Shown here: piece after piece, positions 55,531-63,879 of the stretch
Position numbering within the stretch: position 1 is the first letter of the stretch
Layout of the letters: every line of letters begins with the position of its first letter
Position numbers and translations under genes: made by a program
Origin: Flammeovirga yaeyamensis
GTDB lineage: Bacteria; Bacteroidota; Bacteroidia; Cytophagales; Flammeovirgaceae
Direction of reading: 5' to 3'
Length of the DNA: 64,000 nucleotides
Assembly (NCBI RefSeq): GCF_018736045.1
Contig: NZ_CP076133.1
Location: 248,001 to 312,000 of the forward strand
Notes under the pieces: generated by a model
The model's database searches: none
Told to the model about the DNA's origin: nothing
Seen by the model: the letters and a program-made list of their open reading frames with translations, nothing else

Positions 55531-55634
55531 TTTGATATCTTTTGCTTTAGGTGTTAAGAATAACTTTGTTTTACTATTGGACTGAACTAATTGGAAGGAA
55601 ATTTCACTGAACAGAATAGTTTAGCTACTGCTTG

Positions 55635-56117
55635 TTACTTTTTTAACTCCTCTAAGTTATTATTCAATCGTCTTAATTCATAAAGTATGGAGTCTTGTTT
55701 TGCTCCTCTTAAATTTTCGAAAATTTCTTGTAACTTCATTGATAAAGTGTTTTGTTGAATCAGGTTTTCTTCATTAAATACCTCAATTGTATCTCCATTT
55801 AGGATTAAATCATTTTTGTTTCCAAATTTGACGGAAATTCCTTTTAATCCTAGTAGGTTCCTATCTACTATCATAAATTTTGAATCTAAAGGTAGTTCTA
55901 GTTCTTTATCAAGATGAAGCTTTATCAAAATCTTTCCTTGTTGATTTAATTGAATATCATCAACTTCTCCAATCTCAACTCCATTCAAAGTTACATTAGC
56001 ATCTGTATTTAAATCTTCTGCATGGTCAGTTAAAAGATAAATTGTCCTTTCGTTATTTACACAAGAGCTAAAAAGTCCGATAAAAATAAATATTAGTATA
56101 ATGGTTCCTTTCATCAT
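55635..56117 (-). CDS. Orphan MCE/MlaD-domain lipoprotein
   Basis: 160 residues. Lipobox LFSSC (C19), then a single MCE domain (~26-113) with the typical pattern YLLTDHAEDLNTDANVTLNG (residues in this block), VEIGEVDDIQL, KILIKLHLDKELELPLDSKF and LLGLKGISVKFG, followed by a short helical tail (~120-160). MCE proteins carry lipids between membranes and normally have one N-terminal helix and a neighbouring MlaE/MlaF ABC transporter. Here a lipid anchor replaces the helix and no transporter genes are near. Met2 is an alternative start. Confidence 0.82.
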   Translation of the reverse strand: MMKGTIILIFIFIGLFSSCVNNERTIYLLTDHAEDLNTDANVTLNGVEIGEVDDIQLNQQGKILIKLHLDKELELPLDSKFMIVDRNLLGLKGISVKFGNKNDLILNGDTIEVFNEENLIQQNTLSMKLQEIFENLRGAKQDSILYELRRLNNNLEELKK

Positions 56118-56251
56118 TTTAAGTGGTTATCAATGTTTGAGCTGTTAAATGTTATTTTATTTTTTTTAAATATTTTGATTAAGAATATAGTTATAGCCAA
56201 ACTATGACCAATGAGTTGTCTAAAAAATGATTAGCTATTGATGTTGTAAAT

Positions 56252-56860
56252 TTAATCTGTGATTGATGTTCTACCTTTCTTAACCTCTTGATCTATTACT
56301 TTTAAACAAAACCATTCGTTATCAGACAATTTCTCACATTTTAATATCATCTCAACTACTTGTTCATTTTTAGTAAGTTCCTCATATTCATAACCGGATA
56401 CTTTTATAAAATCATCACTTTTCATATAAATCACATTCCACATACTCCTTCTATCTCTGATATCTGTTTCAAAATTGATATAATCATATATAATAGAAAT
56501 TGAATCTCTATGATTTGATGATTCAGAAAGCTTAGCAAAATTTATTTTCCCTTTATAACTTCTAAACATCAGCCTACCAGTTAAAGTATAATTTTGTCCA
56601 ACCTTCACTAATTCTTCAGGTGATTTTGAATATTCATATAATTGCTTTAATCGCTTTTCAGATGAAAGTTCATTAATTGAATCATTTATAGAACTGATCA
56701 GAAATCCTAAGTAAATACTAATTGATACAAATATTACTAAGGGTATAAATACTAGCTTACTCTTATTTCTCAAAACAATAGCTAAAACAAAAGACATTAC
56801 AAGTCCAAGAATTATAACTAGAATAATTTGAGATAATCCACTAAATGATACTACTGACAT
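56252..56860 (-). CDS. Two-helix membrane protein, unknown
   Basis: 202 residues with two hydrophobic helices at ~10-28 and ~34-54, then a soluble domain of ~145 residues that contains a coiled stretch (NDSINELSSEKRLKQLYEYSK) and a beta-rich end (IYMKSDDFIKVSGYEYEELTK, MILKCEKLSDNEWFCLKV). No family recognised. Neighbours on the same strand are 77 and 134 nt away, so it may be its own unit. Confidence 0.6.
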   Translation of the reverse strand: MSVVSFSGLSQIILVIILGLVMSFVLAIVLRNKSKLVFIPLVIFVSISIYLGFLISSINDSINELSSEKRLKQLYEYSKSPEELVKVGQNYTLTGRLMFRSYKGKINFAKLSESSNHRDSISIIYDYINFETDIRDRRSMWNVIYMKSDDFIKVSGYEYEELTKNEQVVEMILKCEKLSDNEWFCLKVIDQEVKKGRTSITD

Positions 56861-56937
56861 TATTTTATCTTATTTTTGACAACAGCCACTTGTATGATAT
56901 CTTTAGAAAGCATCCAAGTTGTAGAAGTCTTGAACAA

Positions 56938-57759
56938 CTATAAATCACCCTCTGGTTTTACCACAAAAGTTTCCCATCCATCATATTCTCCATTGAACTC
57001 TTTAGCTTGTTTTCTAAGTTTTAGAGTGAGGGTATTTATCTCATTTGGTGACACATAATCTGTTCTAGAAATTCGAAGTTGATAAGGTAATCTTAAATCA
57101 ATTCGCTTTTCCTGACTTTCGATTTTAAAGCCTTCTTTAATGATTGCATCCGTAAATAATTTTCTTCTTTTCTTATCCTTAAAATAGAGCCAATGATCCA
57201 CTTGTCTTGCTTTTTCTAAATTGTCACCAGATTCTGCGAGTTTGGCTACTACCTTAATATTTGACATATGTTCTTGAGTTTCTTCATTTGGATAAAGAAA
57301 TTTCAGGTACGCCTCCCAATCCTCATCAATTTTTATATTAATGTAATATTCGTACTCAGGAAAGTTAGAAGTATACATTTCGGTAAGTTTCTGACGAATC
57401 TTAGTTGTGTCGTTTACATAAACATAATCTAAACGTTCACACTGATAAGTAAATGTTCCAACAATTTCGAATGTAGTTACCTCTTGAATTTTGTTTTCGA
57501 CAGCATCCGATACATCATGTAGTTTCTCAAATTCATCATTTTGAGGAAAGCCATCTTCTCTACAATTTTCTGTAGTCACACCTGTTACCACTAAATATGG
57601 AAGAGATTTTTTTGGAGCTGAATTTATTAAATCCATATTAAGAATGGTAGAACCAGGTCCGTTTTCATATTGAGCCATATACACATCCCATCTCCCATTT
57701 TGAGACCATGATGTATTGAATGTAAAAAAGAGAGAAATTGTTATTAATAAGGTTTTCAT
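56938..57759 (-). CDS. Exported DUF695 / RraB-like protein
   Basis: 273 residues. A signal peptide (~1-19, ending SWSQ) precedes a DUF695-type domain (~22-150; RWDVYMAQYENGPGSTILNMDL, LPYLVVTGV, FTYQCERLDYVYV) and an RraB-like ferredoxin-fold domain (~145-250; WEAYLKFLYPN, LAESGDNLEKARQVDHWLYF, RKLFTDAIIKEGFKIE). RraB binds RNase E in the cytoplasm, which cannot apply to an exported protein. DUF695-RraB fusions are widespread and of unknown function, sometimes suspected to be immunity-type proteins. Confidence 0.75.
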   Translation of the reverse strand: MKTLLITISLFFTFNTSWSQNGRWDVYMAQYENGPGSTILNMDLINSAPKKSLPYLVVTGVTTENCREDGFPQNDEFEKLHDVSDAVENKIQEVTTFEIVGTFTYQCERLDYVYVNDTTKIRQKLTEMYTSNFPEYEYYINIKIDEDWEAYLKFLYPNEETQEHMSNIKVVAKLAESGDNLEKARQVDHWLYFKDKKRRKLFTDAIIKEGFKIESQEKRIDLRLPYQLRISRTDYVSPNEINTLTLKLRKQAKEFNGEYDGWETFVVKPEGDL

Positions 57760-58134
57760 TTGAAGTCTGTGCTTTAAAGTATTTTGAATATCTGATTAAA
57801 GTTACAAAGAAGTGGGAATAAAAAAATTATAGTGTTACACTTAACAAATCACACTCTAAGCCTTAATCGGTTTAATTTTATTTTTATTATTATTTGAAAT
57901 ACAATTTTTAAAGAATAGATAATCAGCTATTTCTGAAAATTACGATGTATTTTAAGACTTAAATGTGTACAATATTAACTTAGTATTATTACATTTACAA
58001 CCAAGATATGATAAACTATAACTGTAACTTAATTATTAGATATAAGTGTAAAAACTTGAATTATTAAATAGTACGACAAATTTTTATTTGATAAATCAAA
58101 TCGTCATCTCACCTATTTACAGATAAACGAAATT

Positions 58135-58161
58135 ACTCTAATCTATAAGTATAGATTTAGA
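58135..58161. promoter_or_regulatory. 27-bp imperfect palindrome upstream of the SpoIIE-type gene
   Basis: CTCTAATCTATA-AG-TATAGATTTAGAG is a near-perfect palindrome with one unpaired base; the core ATCTATA-AG-TATAGAT is perfect. It is 61 nt before the ATG and may be an operator or leader hairpin. The rest of the gap 57760-58222 is AT-rich and shows nothing else. Confidence 0.35.
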
Positions 58162-58222
58162 GGTTGATTTTTGTTTTCTAAATTTAAGTTACATCAGCTT
58201 TCACTTAATAAATAACTTTAAT

Positions 58223-59632
58223 ATGAAATTTGATGTTTATAATTTCTTTAAGATTAAAAGTAGAGTATTTTTAGTCTTAATGATCATTTTCATCGCAGTG
58301 CATGTATTTTTTGATTTTGTCCCAGAGGCAATTGTCTTAGCTTCCTTAGGATTAATTCAGCTCGGTTTGGTTTTATTTCCTTCCAAGAAACGAACATGGA
58401 TGCTCCATCTTCAAGTCATTTTATTATCAGTTATTGTGACTATTCTCTGTTATTTGAAAGGAGGAATAGTATCACCCGTAGTTTTCTTTTTTATTCCACC
58501 TCTGAGTATGGGTTTTCTCTTTTTTAATATTAAAACAGGAGCCCTTTATTCTTTCATGATTTTCATTTTTGCTATTGGTTTAACTTGTACTTCAATTTAT
58601 GGTTGGTCACCTTATGAACCATTAGATATCATGTCAAATCAAGGTTTTCTATTCTTCTCAATGGTGTATATTGGTGTAAGTGCAGATGTGGCTTGGACTT
58701 TATTAGAATATGAAAAAGGACGAAACAAGGCAGAACAAGAGATTCAAGCTTACAATGATGAAATCATCCAGCAAGAAGAAGAATTACGTCAGCAACAAGA
58801 AGAATTAATTTCGACTCGTGAGCATGAATTGGTCGCTGAGCGTACGAAGACTTCTGCTCTAGAAGAAGAACAAAGAAGAATAAAAGCAGAGAAGGATCTT
58901 TTTGTTATACAGGAAGCTTTAAAGTATACGGCAGAAATTCAAAAAATTACATTACCAGGAAAGGAAGTTCTTAAAGATTTCTTTACTGAACATACCATCC
59001 TTTACAAACCTAAAGAGAATATCAGCGGTGATTTTTATTATGTGAATAATTACAATAAAACAACAATGGTTGTTGTTGGAGATTGTAAAGGACATGCTAT
59101 AAGTGCTACTTTATTAACTATGGTGATTTCAGGATATTTTGATTCACTTCAAGAGTTACCTTACTACCCTAGTCTTTTATTACATAACCTTCATGATTAT
59201 TTGATCAATGAATTAAATCAAAAAATGGAGGAGAAAGATCAATTAAGACACGAAGTCAACTTATCTATAGCTTATATAGAGGGTAATAATCTAATATATA
59301 CATCCGCAAACGGAAGAGGTATTATTATTCAGGACCGATCAGTGAATGAGTTATCATTCACAGAATATCCAATTGGTAACAAATTTAATTCGCTTAGACA
59401 TTATAAAGATATCGAATACACAATATCTCCAGACGATGTTATTGTAATGTATACAGACGGTTTAACGAACGTTGGTGAAACGGAAGAATCGAAAGACTTT
59501 TTTGATATCTGCAAAGAATTTTATGGTAAATATGAAAGCGATTGGAATGATAGCATACAGAAATATATCAAAGAAAAATTCTCTAAAGAGCAATTTGATG
59601 ATATAACTGTATTGGCATTCAATCCGAATTAA
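58223..59632 (+). CDS. Membrane SpoIIE-type PP2C phosphatase
   Basis: 469 residues. Six hydrophobic helices fill ~14-157, followed by a long coiled coil (~163-235, rich in Glu and Gln, e.g. IIQQEEELRQQQEELIS) and a SpoIIE/PPM phosphatase domain (~245-469). Metal-site motifs are KENISGDFYYV, VVVGDCKGHAISATLL and FDDITVLAF, with MYTDGLTN between them. Such proteins dephosphorylate anti-sigma-factor antagonists or other phosphoproteins in response to a membrane signal. No anti-sigma or STAS gene is adjacent, so the partner is unknown. It is the only plus-strand gene in this part of the window. Confidence 0.88.
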   Translation: MKFDVYNFFKIKSRVFLVLMIIFIAVHVFFDFVPEAIVLASLGLIQLGLVLFPSKKRTWMLHLQVILLSVIVTILCYLKGGIVSPVVFFFIPPLSMGFLFFNIKTGALYSFMIFIFAIGLTCTSIYGWSPYEPLDIMSNQGFLFFSMVYIGVSADVAWTLLEYEKGRNKAEQEIQAYNDEIIQQEEELRQQQEELISTREHELVAERTKTSALEEEQRRIKAEKDLFVIQEALKYTAEIQKITLPGKEVLKDFFTEHTILYKPKENISGDFYYVNNYNKTTMVVVGDCKGHAISATLLTMVISGYFDSLQELPYYPSLLLHNLHDYLINELNQKMEEKDQLRHEVNLSIAYIEGNNLIYTSANGRGIIIQDRSVNELSFTEYPIGNKFNSLRHYKDIEYTISPDDVIVMYTDGLTNVGETEESKDFFDICKEFYGKYESDWNDSIQKYIKEKFSKEQFDDITVLAFNPN

Positions 59633-59651
59633 TTCTATTGATATCGTTCAT

Positions 59652-59724
59652 AAAAAATATTCCATTACTAATTGGGAACTCCTTAAAATAATGTGTGCTC
59701 TCAATAAGCGATGGAATATTTTTT
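59652..59724. terminator. Long bidirectional hairpin terminator
   Basis: AAAAAATATTCCAT (59652-59665) and ATGGAATATTTTTT (59711-59724) pair perfectly over 14 bp. A second inner stem, ATTGGGA / TCTCAAT, is within the 45-nt loop. It lies between the convergent genes at 58223 and 59816. Confidence 0.65.
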
Positions 59725-59815
59725 AATTTATAACGAGTCGAATAAGAGTTTCTAAAACAGAAGAACCTACTCTACCTCCTATCCATCCTACATACCATTC
59801 GATTGTTAGCCTATT

Positions 59816-60643
59816 TTACAGTATTGCATATATTATCAAAGATGTAGTCAATAACATCATCAATAACAACCCTGACATACAACCATCATTATTCTCTTTT
59901 TTTTCAGTAGCATGAGCAAAATGCTGAAGACCGATTTTACGTTCCTCTATAATTGATAATAATGCTAATTGCTCTTCTTTACTTAGATCGCTTGTCTTAA
60001 CATCGGGTGTGTCAATATATCTTTTGAATTCAGCGATAAGTTCAGAATTTGATAATTGTCTGTATTTAGACTCTAATTCTTGTTGAGGGTCTTTATTCTC
60101 GATATTCTTTGTCTCTGAATTATCCGTTGGTTGTGTTGGTTGCTTGACTACTGGTTTACCATATGTCACTCTGAATTTTTTGGCTGTTGCAGCTAAATCA
60201 ATGTCGTCATAAGAAGTATCTAGCACCTCATCTAATAGTTTCCAAATTATTTCAGATGCATCATCACAACTGTTTTCAAAACTAAAAGAAGTGCCTTCAT
60301 CTGACACTTTTTCACCATTGTGTTCAATGATGTAACGTTTGACTTCTTTACCTTCTGTATAATTTATACTAAATGCCATCGATAATTCCGATAATGCAAA
60401 AGACAAAACATTATTCTCTTTAATTGGGTACGGCTCAATACACATATCAACATGTAAAAAAAGTAATGTACTCTTTGGCGTAAAGTATATATATGCTATA
60501 CCTTCATCAGTCCAATTACTAGAAGCCGTTTCAAAGTTAACATCTTCGATATAATCAAAAGTAAGATTAAGATCGTTTTGTAATTCTACAAGCTTATTCT
60601 CATAGCTTGAATTTATAGCGAGTCCAGATATATTAAATCCCAT
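59816..60643 (-). CDS. Tail-anchored protein, unknown
   Basis: 275 residues with a soluble N-terminal domain (~1-155, acidic; FTPKSTLLFLHVDMCIEPYPI, NYTEGKEVKRYIIEHNGEKV), a Gln/Pro/Thr-rich linker (~165-190), a helical part (~190-250; YRQLSNSELIAEFKRYID) and one C-terminal membrane helix (SGLLLMMLLTTSLIIYAIL, end of protein). This is the layout of a C-tail-anchored protein facing the cytoplasm. No family recognised; possibly a single-gene unit. Confidence 0.6.
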   Translation of the reverse strand: MGFNISGLAINSSYENKLVELQNDLNLTFDYIEDVNFETASSNWTDEGIAYIYFTPKSTLLFLHVDMCIEPYPIKENNVLSFALSELSMAFSINYTEGKEVKRYIIEHNGEKVSDEGTSFSFENSCDDASEIIWKLLDEVLDTSYDDIDLAATAKKFRVTYGKPVVKQPTQPTDNSETKNIENKDPQQELESKYRQLSNSELIAEFKRYIDTPDVKTSDLSKEEQLALLSIIEERKIGLQHFAHATEKKENNDGCMSGLLLMMLLTTSLIIYAIL

Positions 60644-60764
60644 AATTTTATTTTTAATGTTAATACTTATAGCCTTTGGCGATTTCTAGGCACTTCCTAT
60701 CGATCTAAAGCAAAGCTAGATAAAAACCTTACTGAGAGCTGTTTACTATCATAAGTTATATACT

Positions 60765-61340
60765 TTATTGTTTGCCGTTTTTATACCCTCTTTTTTGCCT
60801 AATACTGTATGTTATTGCACTAATTAATCCTATCAATCCACCTAAGTAACTGAAATTGTGCATTGAACCTACCATAATAAAACTTCCTCTTTCAATTAGG
60901 TTATCAGGTAAAAACCAATTCGGAGGGTTATCTACTAAAAATATTTTACCGTATAAAAGTCCGATTAATCCGGTCAACAAAGCTATTCCTATTGTTAATA
61001 AAAAGGCCTTTAAAGAAATATTCAACATTTCTTTTCCGTTTCGGTGAATTAAACCAATAAAACCGAGAAATATTCCAATGATCAAACCTACCCACCAAGT
61101 GGCTAGTACCCCAACAATTGCTGCTCCGAGTCTTGGATTCGCTAATTCGATTTCTGGTGTTCTTATTGTTCCAATATTTTGTCCCATTCCCCAATTTTCA
61201 AGTCCAAATTGTATGAACTTAAATTTGGTGTAATACTCTTCTGATATTGAATACGTTATTTGGTCATGAATAACTCCATATATTCCACCTAGAATTGGGG
61301 CTATTATCAAAATCAGGATGAATGCTATTAGTTTGTTCAT
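60765..61340 (-). CDS. Four-helix membrane protein, unknown
   Basis: 191 residues with four hydrophobic segments (~5-24, ~72-97, ~109-133 and ~150-175) and many glycines within them. An outer loop of ~45 residues follows helix 1 (YYTKFKFIQFGLENWGMGQN). The C-terminus is basic (RQKRGYKNGKQ). No transporter family recognised. Neighbours are about 90-120 nt away on both sides. Confidence 0.6.
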   Translation of the reverse strand: MNKLIAFILILIIAPILGGIYGVIHDQITYSISEEYYTKFKFIQFGLENWGMGQNIGTIRTPEIELANPRLGAAIVGVLATWWVGLIIGIFLGFIGLIHRNGKEMLNISLKAFLLTIGIALLTGLIGLLYGKIFLVDNPPNWFLPDNLIERGSFIMVGSMHNFSYLGGLIGLISAITYSIRQKRGYKNGKQ

Positions 61341-61430
61341 TTTTTAAATGTTTTACATAATTGCTAAACTTAGACCATCAGGTGTGTCATCCGATGGATA
61401 GAGAATAGCTTATGCTGCCATTAGTTTTTA

Positions 61431-62231
61431 TTATTCATCTGGTAGTAGGACAACAAAAAAATCAATTACCAATGATGTTATTTCACCATTTTTGTCAATT
61501 CCCCAATATGCTGGATACATTCCATCACCGTAGCCTGACTGAAACATTGTGATATTTAAGTCAGAATTCGGAAGTTTAAAATTTACCCAATTACCATAGT
61601 CATTTGGATCATTTTGGTCTTTTGCACTTTTCTTAAATTCCATTGCAAATAAATCGTCATAAATATTTCCATTGGAATTTGACTTATAAAAGTCTTCTTG
61701 AAATTTTAAATATTCCACTCCCGCTTGTATGTCAAAAAAACCACCCAATCCAGCATCAACAGGAAAACCAAAAAAGTCTCCCTCTTCGGTCAATTCATTT
61801 ATATCCTCTCCTTCTCGAACAGCTAAAACCCATTTTTCAGCTCTATGGTTATTAAATTGCAATTTTGCTATTGCATATCTGTCTCCAGAATTTTCTGTTT
61901 TAACTTCATAAATTTTGATTGGATATTCTCCACTTTTAACCTCTTGATTTAGCGGTTGCATTTCAGGCGTTACTAGTGGATCACATACAACAATTTTTCC
62001 AGAAGGCACTTTCAATTCTCCAATGTCAATTACTGTAATCGGCATTCCTTCTATTGAGTCATTGTCAAAAACTTTATTGTAATCTGTATGAGATAGTACT
62101 TCAGACTTTTTCTGATTTTTCTTTTTAAATATGTTGAGCATTTCTTGGTCTTTCTTTTCGTTATTTTTTTGTTGAGTATTACAAGCCACAACACTTAAAA
62201 TCAAAAGACAATTTATTATTAGATTTTTCAT
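61431..62231 (-). CDS. DUF4241 lipoprotein
   Basis: 266 residues from the ATG at 62231 (a GTG two codons upstream is less likely). Lipobox SVVAC, then a Lys/Asn-rich linker and a DUF4241 domain (~65-266) with LKVPSGKIVVCDPLV, SGEYPIKIYEV, VDAGLGGFFD, GYGDGMYPAYWGIDKNG and ITSLVIDF. DUF4241 proteins are widespread in Bacteria, often beside toxin genes, but have no proven role; most lack a lipoprotein signal. Monocistronic by spacing on its 3' side; the next upstream gene on this strand is 31 nt away and could be in the same unit. Confidence 0.8.
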   Translation of the reverse strand: MKNLIINCLLILSVVACNTQQKNNEKKDQEMLNIFKKKNQKKSEVLSHTDYNKVFDNDSIEGMPITVIDIGELKVPSGKIVVCDPLVTPEMQPLNQEVKSGEYPIKIYEVKTENSGDRYAIAKLQFNNHRAEKWVLAVREGEDINELTEEGDFFGFPVDAGLGGFFDIQAGVEYLKFQEDFYKSNSNGNIYDDLFAMEFKKSAKDQNDPNDYGNWVNFKLPNSDLNITMFQSGYGDGMYPAYWGIDKNGEITSLVIDFFVVLLPDE

Positions 62232-62262
62232 TCTCACTATTAATTAGCTAGTGTATTCTTTA

Positions 62263-62688
62263 TTAATTATATTTTATACATGAAAAAAAAACAGTGAACC
62301 TAGTACTATTTTTGACTTTAATTTCATTCGAGATAAACCAATTTAATATTTTCTTTATTAGAATATCATGGTTTTTAATTTCATGACTACTACATGTATT
62401 TAATATTTTTTGTTCTGATGTTAAGACAAAAGAAAAGTATACTTTTGTAGGAGGTAATTTATCATAATCTTTTGACCATAAAACATTCTTTAAAAATACC
62501 TTATTTAATTTTGATTGATTAAAACCAATAATATCGTCTTCTCCATATGAATGAAAAATTTGTTTTTTTTCAATACTATCCAACTCACACTGTCTTGCTT
62601 TTAGAATTGAATCCTTAGACCCTTGACTATATGAATAGTTTATATTAAGAGCTAATAATATTATTAAAAGAAAAAGCAATTTATTCAT
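62263..62688 (-). CDS. Small exported protein, unknown
   Basis: 141 residues from the ATG at 62688; a TTG seven codons earlier is open but would put polar residues before the signal peptide (MNKLLFLLIILLALNINYSYSQ). The mature part is ~120 residues with Cys pairs in ARQCELDS and NTCSSHE, and a strand-rich middle (YDKLPPTKVYFSFVLTSEQKI). No family recognised. It may be co-transcribed with the DUF4241 lipoprotein 31 nt downstream. Confidence 0.55.
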   Translation of the reverse strand: MNKLLFLLIILLALNINYSYSQGSKDSILKARQCELDSIEKKQIFHSYGEDDIIGFNQSKLNKVFLKNVLWSKDYDKLPPTKVYFSFVLTSEQKILNTCSSHEIKNHDILIKKILNWFISNEIKVKNSTRFTVFFSCIKYN

Positions 62689-62825
62689 TTCTTCGTTTTT
62701 TAAAGACAAATTTCATTGAATTACTTTTATAGACTAATCTCGAAATTTAGTTGCCAAAAAACACTATAATAGCTAATGTAAAATGCGTTTCAATGCTATT
62801 TACATGATGTTAGTATCTTTTATAT

Positions 62826-63863
62826 TTAATTCACTTTATCTAAAATTATAATTTCTGGTTCATAGTCTTCTGGAGATTCTACATACTTAACATCTTCTTC
62901 ATCTACTATCGTGGAGTGAATTTTCAAATTAAAAGATTCTTTTTGATCATAATCTCTAGCCAACAAGTGCCAAGTGATTTTAATTTCATTGACATTTTCT
63001 TCTGTTCTAAAACAAATCTGGTCTAATTCAATAAAATCCTTTTGAACTAAAACCTTGTAGTCAGGAATAAAAACAGCATCGGTTTTATTATTGAATATCA
63101 CGTTATAATCATATTTCTCAAAATCAATATATGAAGTGTTTTTATTTACAGTATCAGCACAAACAACATTTTCGAACTTTAAGTAAACTTTGAAATCCTC
63201 CAATACTTTTAATCCATTATTCCTTAATATTAAGTTTATCAAGCAAATGCTTTCATTACTAGATTTAGTAGACCCAAAGTACATGTCCATTGAATGATGA
63301 ACAGGTTGTGAATTGTTTTCGAATGGATTTTGAAAATTTAATTTCTTTATATGTTCACCGTTTATAAAGTTTATAAAATCTTCAAATGAGTCAACTTTTG
63401 GATCAAGGAATTGAACTTGAAGGGGGGTGGGAGGAAGATCCTTAAGGATTGATTTGTAATCAATCTTCCTCAATTCTTTTATGTCCTTGTATATTGTTGT
63501 TTTCCTTATGAATACTGGGTTTAATCTAGTTCTTTCATTATGTGAAAAACTTAGAGATACGTCCTGAAGAACAGGAATATTTATTTTATTCTCCTTGACT
63601 ATTTCAAGCCAAGAGTTCTTATGTTTCTTAAGGGCTGATGGGGAAAGTTTTAGTCCTTTAGGATGTCCTGCAAAATAGTGTCCTGCATCAGCATGACAAT
63701 CAAAACATAAAAGAATAGCATTCTCAAGAGTATCTTCTCCGCCTTGAGCTTTGGCCTCTATATGGTGAACTTCTAAATTATTCCCTTTATGTTGATGACA
63801 TACGCAACAATGTCGTGCAGCTAAGGCACTGATATCTTCTTTTATTTGATTTGAAAAGCTCAA
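62826..63863 (-). CDS. HNH endonuclease-domain protein with unknown C-terminal domain, TTG start
   Basis: 345 residues. The N-terminal HNH domain (~10-75) has paired zinc cysteines C19-x2-C22 and C53-x2-C56, the catalytic VHHIEAKAQGG (H33/H34) and the metal-site LENAILLCFDCH. The next ~270 residues are a beta-rich domain with no recognised family (DMYFGSTKSSNESICLINLILRN is the clearest block). The start codon is TTG (63863-63861); no in-frame ATG lies near. The first residues (SFSNQIKEDI) fit the usual N-terminus of such proteins. The frame stays open upstream to a TAA at 63911-63909, across the 3' end of a group II intron (63880). Role unknown; DNA cleavage is likely. Confidence 0.8.
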   Translation of the reverse strand: MSFSNQIKEDISALAARHCCVCHQHKGNNLEVHHIEAKAQGGEDTLENAILLCFDCHADAGHYFAGHPKGLKLSPSALKKHKNSWLEIVKENKINIPVLQDVSLSFSHNERTRLNPVFIRKTTIYKDIKELRKIDYKSILKDLPPTPLQVQFLDPKVDSFEDFINFINGEHIKKLNFQNPFENNSQPVHHSMDMYFGSTKSSNESICLINLILRNNGLKVLEDFKVYLKFENVVCADTVNKNTSYIDFEKYDYNVIFNNKTDAVFIPDYKVLVQKDFIELDQICFRTEENVNEIKITWHLLARDYDQKESFNLKIHSTIVDEEDVKYVESPEDYEPEIIILDKVN

Positions 63864-63879
63864 TGTTTTTATTTGATAT

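Noticed and set aside
60644-62825. Integron-like attC sites in the spacers of the small-gene array
   Set aside because: Some spacers contain imperfect inverted repeats (e.g. near 60670-60715 and 62770-62815), but they share no common core or spacing and no integrase is visible, so the case is too weak.
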